The translations under genes and the position numbers were made by a program. Below are positions 23,347 to 33,926 of a stretch of DNA of 64,000 bases, piece after piece (within the stretch, counting starts at the first letter, position 1; the number at the start of each line of letters is the position of its first letter). Below the pieces are notes generated by a model. It saw only the letters and a list, made by a program, of their open reading frames with translations. It searched no databases and was not told the origin of the DNA. Source of the stretch: Lyophyllum atratum (Eukaryota > Basidiomycota > Agaricomycetes > Agaricales > Lyophyllaceae); assembly GCA_014905825.1 (NCBI GenBank), contig JACGCN010000059.1, positions 166,647 to 230,646 on the forward strand, given 5' to 3'.

Positions 23347-24527
23347 GGTGTGGGTTGGGTACCTGGTGCATGGAGGGGATGTGGAGTTAAAGGGAGGAGT
23401 GTGCGTAGCGCGTGCACGACGATGATTTCATGGCTGTTTTGATTTATAGGGCAAGGGGAGGCGTGGTATTTTGAGAATCCAAGTCGATCGATGTCTATGT
23501 GTGTACCAAAGCAGCTCTTCGCTGGGGACAACCAATTGGAGAACCCCTGGTGACTGATCGTGTTTCTTGAAACTGAATAACGAATTACGCAGTAACTTTT
23601 TCAACCCAATGAGACGTATTTCTCAGGACGAACTTGGCGCGATGCGCGTGGTACGCAAGTCATCACTATTATTGGGGTATGGACTGCCAGCAGCTTTGTT
23701 TGCCGCGAAGCCTGGGCCGCATGACAGCCAAGAACGTAGCACAGGAACGTAAGGCCTACCTATTATCTGTTCATGCACCTATTGGCTGTGCGATAGACGC
23801 TACCCCGCACTGGTTGCTAAGTTTATCCACAAAAAGCGTGTCAGTTTGTCCCATGATGGTGATCCTTGCTTGTACATAGCGTGCTCCTGATTTACAGATT
23901 CGCACAGGGGAATCGAAAAGAAAATCTAAATGGGATTATCGTGTGCAGCAATATCATCGTGTCGTAACGTCTTCATGTATCAATGTCGTGGACGGTGGAA
24001 TGGGGAATAAGTGGGTGACTGGTCATAGTACGTAGTGCAATAGAGGGTCCAAGATGGTATTCACGTTGAAGGGCATATGAGGATGTGGGATAGAGTTCGT
24101 TTCGAAGGCATAAAAGAGATACACAACGAAAGGCTCCGAAAGTAACGTAAAAGAAGATTGTGCGGAGTCGTCTAGAATCATAGTATCTGCGGGCTTCCGA
24201 TCAAAAGAGCAATCCGTGGGGTCACTGCAGTGGGTCGACTCGGGATGCGCGGCGAATGGGCACGAGAATCGAGCGACGTGATACCGAATTGCTTGCAGGG
24301 TATATTAGGATGGTTTGACGGTGTATATACCAAAGAAAACAACGAGCGAGATGACCAAAAAGACAATGACAAGGTGCGCGGCGTAGAGGCAGCGTGGCGC
24401 GACGTACGTGGGGATGCATGTGGATGCGGCGGGGTATGTCAACGAAGGGATATCAGCAGACCCAGGATATAAACGAAACATATGTGCACTCTCCACTCTT
24501 TCCTACCCTCGCTCGATAGATCGTGTT
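23347..24527. other. Convergent intergenic region with possible Psr1-like relic
   Basis: About 1.2 kb between two gene 3' ends. The minus strand at about 24160-24205 reads ADTMILDDSA, close to the [11 protein letters not shown] motif of the two Psr1-like genes, but nothing upstream or downstream continues the match. The rest shows no gene. Confidence 0.4.
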
Positions 24528-26385
24528 TCATCGAGCGCCATCCAAGACCCCTCTCACATCTTCAACGGTCGCCAGATCAGTCAAGAAGGGAACCAAGTCT
24601 GTGAGCTCGGTATCATGAGGGTCGTTGAACCAGGAGGATACGGGTACAGCATTGTTTGGGTGGAAGATATAAGACGCCGGGGAGTTGTCAAGAATGATCG
24701 TATCTGCGATGGGCCGTCCGAGTTGTGACAGGTCCTAGATCTATAGTCAATTTACGCCGCTCAAGGACCTAAATACAACTTCGTACCTTGACATAGTTCC
24801 CTCTGTGATTGTAGCAGCTCTCTCGGAATAGACGGTGGGACACCACCTGATGGATATCCAGCTTATCCAGCACCGGATCGGCATACTGTGTATCCCTGGT
24901 CAGATAAATATAAGGGGAGCTGAGGATATCGCATACTTTGCTCAAACTCGCGGTGAATACGACGACCTCATATATTTCCCCCATCATCTTCAAGAACTTG
25001 TCGACACCGGGGCGCTTGATAACATAGACATTATGCAAGTGATACTCGATCTCAACAGGTACAACATAGTCGGCTTGTTGGATGGACTTAACACTTTGGT
25101 AAGCAGCCTGGCCAGGAAGAGTCTCCGAAGACATACCTTGAAGCTACTGTGTACCAGCGTCTCGTCGAGATCAAGGATAAGACATTTCCTCCCAGCATGC
25201 TGGGGTGCAATTGGAGGCAATAATGGTTTGGGTATCCCATCCTGGTGTCATCGTCAATATCATGTCAATCATACCAGTGTATGATCTAAAACTCACCGGC
25301 CCGATAGGGATACCTGCGCCGCCGTTCATGATTAGCCTTTCCTCATCATCTTCCATCTCGTCCAAACCGTCAAGGTCTTCATCTTCGGTAAAGCTCGTGC
25401 CTTCGGACTCTTCCTCGGCGCTGGCGTTGCTAGGCGGGCTAGAATCCCGGGAGTGCCGTTTCGTATCCGATGTTGGCGAACCACCGGTTGATCTAGGTGC
25501 CTGGACAGCGCTCGACGTCACCCCTTCCGTCTCTTCCAATGGCAAAAGCTTTGGCACGGAAGGAGGTGTTGGTGGGACAAGGACGTCAGCCTCAGGCGGC
25601 GGAGGGTCGGAAACGGGAATGACATGCTCGACAGGCGTCAGGGTCGCAGATTCTGCTGTTGCCGGAGCCGAGGGTGGTGCTGCGTCCTTTGCAGAGGTCT
25701 CGGGGACGGTTGGCTTTGGCAGAACGCGTTCTGTCGACGTTGATGGCTGCTTTTCCTTCGAACCTGATATAGAAGCAGAATCGAGGATTTCGATTGGGTG
25801 AGTATCGGGAGACGGGTTGACGCAGGGGATCAAGGCGCGGAGAAGTTTGGACAGGAACGATGGTTTTGTGGTCTGTGCTGCGGCAGGCTTATGTGACGTA
25901 GCGCCGTTGGCTTTGGAGGAAGGGGTAGGGAGTTTTTGAGCGCTTTGAGTGCGTGAGGGGGTTGGCGAAGAGGATTTCGTAGCAGAAGGAGACGACGAGG
26001 AACCCGGTCTATCGCCGTCTTTATCCTTTTGGTCCACTCGTTCACGTGTCTCTAAGTGTGAGGGATCCTGTGGGGTTGCAATTGGCAGGGCAGGGTCTGC
26101 GCTGACAGGCAAGGAGGACATAGGGCCTTGACCAGTGCCAGCGGCTGAGCCAGCAGCCGAACCAGTGGACTTTTGAGTGACCGAGGCATTCAGCAGCCCC
26201 GTATGTGCGTCTCCCTGAGCGCCTGGCTGCTGCTCTGCAATTCCGTTGGAGGTAGGAACTTCTGTGGCTGGTGCATCATCATGCACAGGCTCAGACGCCT
26301 TGGGTGCGGGGTCCGGCGTCAAGGAGGAATTTTTGAGCGACTCTTCTGCCGAGGCGGCTGGCAAGGATGCGGAGGGAATGGCCAT
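24528..26385 (-). CDS. Psr1/SCP-type CTD-like HAD phosphatase, paralog B
   Basis: Five exons (26385-25297, 25241-25137, 25086-24937, 24885-24787, 24734-24528) give 549 residues. The N-terminal two thirds are Ser/Pro/Ala-rich and disordered, with [15 protein letters not shown] matching [14 protein letters not shown] of paralog A and an acidic [20 protein letters not shown] block. The phosphatase domain begins with [30 protein letters not shown] is at about 387; [40 protein letters not shown] and [20 protein letters not shown] follow, ending [10 protein letters not shown]. Three intron positions (after IGP, SFK and SLSK) match paralog A; the fourth, after GNYVK, is absent from A. Both genes lie on the same strand about 11 kb apart, so they arose by a local duplication that is not recent. 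Confidence 0.88.
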
Positions 26386-26759
26386 GGCGATGAGGAGGAG
26401 GGAAAAATCGAGAAATCCAGCAGCTCGGCCAAGTCAGAATTCCCTGCTAACAACTCCAGCCGAACCCAAGTACATGTGTTCCTTTCCTTTCCCACACTCG
26501 ACGCCTCGGCCAAGCTTGTACAAATAGCACTAAAATTCGATTTAGTTCCCTTCCCTCTCATTCGCCGTTCTGAACCTTGAGCGGTGCTGGATAGTCTACC
26601 TTAGTCTATTACCTATGAACCAGTAGTGTAAAATCAATCGCCGTCTTTCAGTGTGAGTGTCACCACACCCAGTATACGGTCACATGATCAATTCACGTCG
26701 CGTTTGTTGTCCCAGGTTTGGTCCAGTTCTAGTTCTTCCCCGCGACGTAAGTGGATACA
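26386..26759. other. Bidirectional promoter region
   Basis: 374 bp shared by the divergent Psr1-like paralog B and the HMMR-like gene. No specific element recognised. Confidence 0.5.
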
Positions 26760-29270
26760 ATGTTTCCCAGAGGACCACGTTTCGAGCCTCTGAAAGGTAT
26801 GCATTCGCCGCTTTACATGAATTCCACACTGATTTGGAATTTAGTATCGGACGTACCGGGTCCAAATAGCTATAATGTCGTGTCAGGTTCGCATCTTGAA
26901 CGACTCCAAAAGGTTCAGCTAACCAGGCAAATAACAGAATCACAACTAGACGACTATAAGCGTGGAGCTTTTCTTGAAAAGGCGAATCGATTCTCAAAGG
27001 AGAAGGAGTCTGAGATTCCTGGTGAGCACCCAACTAGAGCCGCAACTGGTGCAACGCGACTGAAGGTCTGGTAGGACCAGGAACCTACGATGTTGAACCC
27101 AAGAAGAAGACAATAAAGCCCAACGGTACTCACACCAAACCACAGCCACAATCTCAGAACCTGGTCGACCGTTACGCCACCCTACAGCGAAAGGTCGAAG
27201 AGCTGGAGAGGGTACATACTGACGGTAAGAAAGCGGTGAGATGAGTTTACCTTTCATGTCCTTTTTCTTCCCTGATATAATCTTCTCAGCACCAAGCCGA
27301 AGTCGATCGTTTGAAGCTCGAACTCACGCGTTGCCAGAAATCAAATGCTGAACATACGGACCGACATGAGAAACAGAAGAAGCAAACCGATACTCTCGAG
27401 GCGCGGATACAGGATCTCAAAAAGGCTGCTGCCACGGACCAGGCGGAAATCAAAGATCTGCGCGTGAAGCTCCGAATGTCTGAACACGACAAAACTCAGC
27501 TGGCCACCAAACAAGGAGAAGCGGGTGAACTAAAAAAGTCACTGCAATCACTAGAGTCCCGACGGAGGGAAGAAACACGGGAGAGAGACCGACGTATTGC
27601 GGAGCTGGAAAAGACGCTAGCCGCGGAACAGAAAAGAAAAGATTACGCAGAGGCTAGGTTGCAGGATCTCAAAGGCAAGGGCGACGATGAACTCCTTGGT
27701 GCGCGAGCGGCTCTGCAGAAGCTCGACACAGAAGTGGCTGCTGCACGGACAGAAGCACAACGGGCGCGGGCCGCATTGGCATCGCTCGAAGAAGTATGTG
27801 AAAAGCAGGAGGAGGGTCTACTCTCCCAACTAGACCGATATCGATCGCTCGTAGCCACAGTTGCTGAAGAATACGGCCGTTTGGCTCAGAACACCGTTTC
27901 CATCAACGCCCACAAACGTCTACAGCATCAGCACACCGCTATGCAATTGCAATTGTCACGTTTGGAACGTAGGCTGGCCAACTCCAAGGCGCAAGTGGAC
28001 GAGCTTGCACACTTGATCAAATTGACGACAGTGCAGAACGTGTTTCTATCGACGAGACTACGAGAAGCAGAAGACGAGAATGCTTCCCATATAGATGGGT
28101 TACGAGACGCACTAGCGATACCTTCCACAGAATCCGACGCTTCTCTCGCTGAAATTCTTGAATCCATTGAACAGGAGCGAATCGATTCGCAGAGGGAGAT
28201 TCATGCGATGGACGCGCGGACCACCAAGCTGTCCGCAGAATATTATCGTTTAACTGGCGAACAGCTCCTGGTCGAATACGCAATTGTGGACAGGCAGCGG
28301 AAGTGCGAGGAGCTAGTTTCCCAGCAACACGCGGCTTCCCTCTCGAGCGCCCTGGCTTCCCACGAGGCCATCGCAGCACGGCTGGAAACCGTTGAAGGAG
28401 AAAAAGACGCTCTGGCCGAACAGGCGAAGACCGCTACCGAACTCGCAGAATCGTTGACGGCTTCCTCGGAGTCGTTGTCACGTCGGGTAGCTGAAGCAGA
28501 TGGGAAGGTGGCAGATATTGTCGCGCGTCATGAAGCTGCCACGAAGAAGGACCGGGATATGGTCCGCCGACTTACAGAGACGGTCCAGAAGAATAGGGTG
28601 GCGGAGGATGTGTTGCGTGCTGAAATTGAACAGTTCGTATCTCCAGGTTCCTGATCTGCTTTTTGCTATGTTCATCACCGCGCTTCTTAGACTGACAACT
28701 GAACTGACGGATGCCGAGAGGTATCAGGAAGCGTATTATTCACTCTCGGACGAAGTCGGATCGCTTGTGGCGAGGAATCAACTGGCAGAGGAAGAGGCTC
28801 AGAAACTGAGCCAGTTCAATGCGGAGATTCTTGGCCACAATAACCCTGCACAGCGTATCATGTACGTCGACAGGATACGAAGGGAGTTGGCTGAGACTAA
28901 AAACGTACGTGTTCTTATCGTCCTTCCATGCGTCTCCGCGCAACTGACTTGGTCCTTTTCATCTACATAGAAACTTGCCTTGCTGGGCCGCGAACAGGAG
29001 GCAGCGGTAGGAGTCAACCAAGATCTTCAGCACGAACTCGACATGTACAAATCTGTCATGGTTCCCGCGGATCAGAAGCCACGAACAGCAATCACTCGAG
29101 TGACGCGTCCGCCACTCGTAAACCTGACTCGCAGTCTCAACACGAGCACTCTCAACAACACCGTCGCTTCGCTTGGAAAAGCGGACGGCTCGATAGAGAA
29201 GGTGGCGGTGCAAAAAGTACATGTTCTCGAGAGCATCCCTGGTGATATGACGATTGAGGAGATTATGTAG
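26760..29270 (+). CDS. HMMR/RHAMM-like coiled-coil protein
   Basis: Seven exons (26760-26796, 26845-26886, 26938-27021, 27075-27235, 27290-28632, 28691-28904, 28971-29270) give 726 residues. The N-terminus MFPRGPRFEPLK is followed by two Pro-Gly repeats, DVPGPNSYNV and EIPGPGTYDV, and by KRGAFLEKANRFSKEK, as in the N-terminal region of hyaluronan-mediated motility receptor proteins. A long coiled coil runs through the large fifth exon. The end NAEILGHNNPAQRIMYVDRI corresponds to the C-terminal LLGHQN...KQKIKHV segment of animal HMMR. Animal HMMR binds microtubules and helps build the spindle, so a microtubule role is likely. Hyaluronan binding is not implied in a fungus. Two introns use GTTCG donors; the frame is kept only if they are removed. 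Confidence 0.72.
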
Positions 29271-29882
29271 GCTGCATCTAGACCTCCCGATCATCGCTTT
29301 TTTCTTCCTTTTCGCGCTATTCATCATCGATACCCCTGCTCTGTGTATATATATATGTCTATTTACTTGGATGGTATCAACATACTGTGACATGACCAAA
29401 AAGAGATTATTATTCATGCCGCTCGTCCTAGGTCATTGGGTGTCTCATGTAAAAGTTTGCGCTGCCGGTTCGGCTTATTTTTTGTACAAGATGACCCCCA
29501 GCAGAAAGCCCTCTGCTAGAGGTATATATGCGCCGCAGGCGAGGGTACACTAATTACGATTGCAATTCCGTATGGATCTCCCTTTCTGTTCCCGGGTTTT
29601 TGGGGATAGGCAGAGGTCTCCTCTGGGGGCGAAAAAACGCGTCGTTTCATCTCGGCGTCACCTGGTCTAGCCTCACGGAAGGGTTGGGGTGGTTCGTTAC
29701 TTGATTGACAACAGCTTTGTACAATGAATTATGGGATCCGAAAAAAAATAAAGATAGACTACAACGCTAAAACATACAGAGAATGCCAAGGGAAGAGGAT
29801 TGCGGATAACGACGAAGAAACGAGTGAAATTACCAATACTGTATGTTATAAAGACGAGGATCCACGAAAAAAGAAAAGATAA
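29271..29882. other. Convergent intergenic region, 3' ends
   Basis: 612 bp between the HMMR-like and EPL1 stops. Contains an AT dinucleotide run near 29345 and no recognisable gene. Confidence 0.55.
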
Positions 29883-32800
29883 CTAGTAACCGCTCTTCGA
29901 GCTCCCCGCAGGTTGCTGATGCTGGAGCGATGGTGATGCCTTGGGCAATGTTGGAGTGAGGGGAACACGGGGAGGGGTATGGGACTGAGGGAGTGCTGCT
30001 GACACTGGTGGCGACGTGTGCTGAAGGTCAGGCGACATCTGTCCAGCGAACTGGCCATTGACTCCGATACGCGGTCTTGCCCCATTCGCCGATGTCATGC
30101 GTACTGGTGCACCCTGGCCAGCATTGGGGGATATTGATCCATTGATCCCTTGAGCCTCAGCCACACTGGCGGCTGAACTGGTCTTCGTGATCGGAGGTGT
30201 GCTAGACGTCCACTGCATCTGGCGCGTCGTTGGCAGTTTGAGGTTGATGTTAGAAGCGGCAGCCAATTGCTGGATGTTGAAGTTGGCGCTAGAACCTTGG
30301 AGATATGATGGCAGAGCTCGAGCAAGGCCTTTCAGGGCAGAGGAGTCGTGGCCAGTCTGAGCGTTGGCGAATGCAGATTTGAGATTTTGCACCTGTTGCA
30401 TGCTCAGACCATGATTTCCTGGATATACAAATTGTGAAGAATTTGAGAGTACTGCTGTAGCCTGCGGCGTGAGCTGATAGCCGCTCGGTGCCATGCTGTG
30501 AGGCTGATGATGAAGCAAGGCAGCACCGTTTGAGATTTGGTCATGTGGCTGGTTAAGATCGGATGGGGGGGATTGATGCATCTGAACAGCGCCGCCCAGG
30601 CTTGACTGCGCTCCGTTTACCTCAACTTTGGAGGCGTCAATGTGAGGCAAGTTGATCGCCGCGCGATTGACTCCGTTGCTAGCTGGCGGCGAATGATGTG
30701 CCAGGGTGGCTGAATGGGGAGGAGATAATTGGGGTAAATGCGATGGGCTTTGCATGCTAGCTGCAACTGGCGGAGGACGCATGCCACCATTGGACGATAT
30801 ACGCATCTGTGGCACTGTGGGCGGCGGCATCTTCTTCAGCTGCTGTTGCATGGAGATGGGAGTTGCATTCGACGGTAATGGTAGTATTGGCGATGCTTTC
30901 TGGTAGCCTTGTGGGACTCCAGGTCGAGGTCCGGGAGGGCCGCGACGTAAAGTCGGTGGTATAATCCCCAGCCTGAAAGGAACAGCCAATTGCTGGCGGC
31001 CATCACTAACCACCACAATCGTGGGATCGTTGATGAGGCTCTGCTGATCCGGGTCGCCCAATAACGTCATTGAATGTCGTAGGATCCTTGGACCACGATG
31101 GTCAGCCGGATATGCAAGAATAAAGAATAAATACGACTTACTTGGGGGAATAATCATCTACAAGCAATCGATTCTGCTCCTCAGGACCATCAGGACCGAC
31201 AGGCGGGACATCATCCGCATCAAACCTCCACCTCTCTCTAGTCCTCTCGTTGTCGTCGTCCTCCATTTCCACATCGTCGGTCTCGTGATCGAACAACGAT
31301 GATCGTCTGACCGATACACTGGGGCGAGGCGCGAAATCTCGTCTGTCGACATGCAGTCGCCCACCGCGACCACGGCGCATCCGAACACCACGGGGCACTT
31401 TCTTGTTATCCAGAATTGGCCGTCCATCGGATGCGGACGCCAAGAAATTGACTGGGATATACTTGAAGAGTCGGCTAGGGTACGGAACACGTAGCGTCTG
31501 ATAAGGATTCTATACGGTGAGGGTTAGCATGTGAGAATGAGAGAAAGATCGGGGGAAAAATGGTGTAACATACATCGACCTGATCCTCCCAGTGGTGATC
31601 TTGCTCTTTCTGGCGATTTAATCTCGCCTCCATAGCCTCGTTTATGAGGGATATACGCTCCGCCGGGCGCATTGCGACGACATCATGACGAACTGGTGTC
31701 GCCACCTCAGTCCTGATTTTTGGGGGCCGACTGCAACAAGAGCAATTGATAAACCTGAAGCGGAGACGGTTCAAGAGATGCTCACGATGATTCCGTCTTC
31801 TTTGGCTTCTCCTTGTCGACGAGGAGCTCTTCATCAGCCTTGTCACCCCAACTTGGATATTTCCTCTTGAATTCAGCAAGCCGTATACGTTTTTCACGAA
31901 TCTGCCACGCATTCTGCGAACAGTCTCTTTTGAGATGTTCGCGTTGGAAAATGTGTTTGGCAAGTTCAAGAGGATACGCGAGTTCGGACTGCAGCCGGAC
32001 GAGCTTGTCCGAGGGTGAGGCTTGAGATGCGCGTGTCTTGCGAACGGTCTTAATTTCTCGCATCCGGAAGCAGACGTAGGATTCATTTAGAATGTCGGTT
32101 TCATCGCCCTAGATTTCTGTTAAAATGCAGGATAGCAACGGCAAACATAGGATGCGTACGTTAAGGGTGGGTATAATTCTGTGGCCTCCGCGTTCAATGC
32201 GTCGGTCCTTCCAGTAGGGGTATATAACACGTGCGATGCGAACAAGATCTCCAGCGACTGGAATCCACTTGGGCACAGAATACGAAGCGAATGTGACTGG
32301 AGAAAGAGGAAACGAAAAGGTGTCTTGATACTCAGAGAATGTTGGGAATGCCATGCCAGTCTCGAGTCCCTAAGGTATCGTTAGGGAAACGTCGGAGCGC
32401 ATGTGGAAATACGTACATGGTGCAGGTACTCTGTCTTCTCGTGTGTCACCTTCTCGAATAAACCCATCACCAGTTCAAATTCGTCTTCCGAGATGACCTG
32501 GGCATGTAATGGCTCTGGCTCCTTCCCTTTGGCCTTTGCGCTGCGCGCAGAAGTCCGGGTGGTAGAGGCAGAAAGAGCACCCTGTGCACTGGTGCCTTCG
32601 CCGCGAGCCTCTTCATTATTCTTATCGAGCCATTCCTTATCACGCTCGTCCATATAGTATGTGAAGCCATTGGCGATAGCATTCGAGCACGACTCTTCGG
32701 GAGTGATCGAAGAATACAAATATGTGACAGGATCTTTCCATCGGTTGGGCAGATACAAGTCCGTATAATTGTCGACAACACCAGTGGAATCAGGTGTTGG

Positions 32801-33197
32801 AATGAACGCGGCTGGTGGCGCATGTTGTCCACCCTTGTCCCCTGCGCCACGAGGTGGTCGGTGGGAATTCGCGTGATTCTGGTGGGAAGCTGCGACGAGG
32901 ACTGCCTGCAAATGGTGTTCCTACATAGATTTGTCAGCGGATTTGTCATCGAGCCGCGGGTCACACAGCCACCAAAAAGGAGGATCGTGGCATCGACAAA
33001 AAGGGCGCGCTGGGACTCACATTCGCGTCCTCTGCATCGACTCCAGCGGCCAGATTTGTGAGATGATGCCTTTCCTCATCCTCGTCAGGTATATACAGGG
33101 GATCGGCCTCGAGATCACCATGGACAACCTTTAGGCGAGCTTTGTTAGAGAGCTGACGATTGCGATTCCTGGTCGAGGCTCCCATGAGGCGGGCCAT
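29883..33197 (-). CDS. EPL1: Enhancer of polycomb-like protein 1 (NuA4 subunit)
   Basis: Seven exons (33197-33021, 32920-32417, 32369-32160, 32108-31786, 31730-31574, 31509-31142, 31086-29883) give 980 residues. The EPcA region is complete: KVVHGDLEADPLYIPDEDEE, the block AFIPTPDSTGVVDNYTDLYL, FTYYMDERDKEWLDKNNEEA, ISEDEFELVMGLFEKVT, then ILNESYVCFRMREIKTVRKT and WQIREKRIRLAEFKRKYPSW. Epl1 scaffolds the Esa1/Yng2/Eaf6 Piccolo module of the NuA4 histone acetyltransferase and targets it to nucleosomes. The C-terminal third is Gln/Pro/Ser/Met-rich and probably disordered; a basic RMRRGRGGRLHVDRRDF stretch precedes an acidic DDVEMEDDDNE. No missing block. Confidence 0.95.
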
Positions 33198-33926
33198 ATC
33201 ATTGAGAAGGCAAGGAGGCTGAGGAAGTCAACAGAGAGCTCAGCGCTCAGCCCTTGCCGCTGAATCGCAACCTCTGTTTCCAGTCAAATCAGATTTTTCA
33301 ATTTGTTGAACAAATGAGGGGGAGCGCACGTGGAAACTCGTGGGAATCCCTGTCGTCGCGTCGTCCTTGCTCTTGAGGGAGGAAAGGTCATTCAAAGTGA
33401 TATGTTGCGGTACAAGAAATATAGCTCTGTTTCTAAAGCTGCTCTTTTCCGAAGACCAGGTTGTTAGTCGCTATCGATCTCGAGGATGAGCCAAGACTGC
33501 GAGTGAGCCACGCTTCCCACGTGTGGATCGACATCCAAACACGTTCACACAACGCGTTCCATTTTTGACCGTGGGCCCATGACCCCATCCCCGACCCGAA
33601 CCCGATCATCAACAAGTATTCGGTTGTGCTTGCCACCAGGCGAAGAGTTGCTTCGTGTGTCGACCAGACGTACAACGGCCAAAAAAATATAACGTTTGCT
33701 AGCGCGAAGCAGCGGGCGTTGGAGAATCTTCAGCGATGATCGATATTACCCTGACTATCTACTGCGATACACAGATCGTAAACATATCATCGTGATATAC
33801 CATATAATTTCTAGCAATGCAAGTCTGTGGAAGACGGAGACGGTGAGAATGAGATACCGGATGAGACATTTATGTAAAACAAAATAAAGGGAAGATATAT
33901 GTATAAAAGTACGCCGCATGCGAATA
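33198..33926. other. Intergenic, about 730 bp
   Basis: EPL1 promoter side and LRR-gene 3' side. The frame at 33433-33675 has no recognisable domain. AT-rich near the LRR stop (33720-33910), consistent with 3' UTR. Confidence 0.5.

Noticed and set aside
25205..25801. 198-codon plus-strand frame rich in Ser/Gly/Glu
   Set aside because: Antisense shadow of paralog B exon 1, caused by codon bias of its low-complexity sequence.
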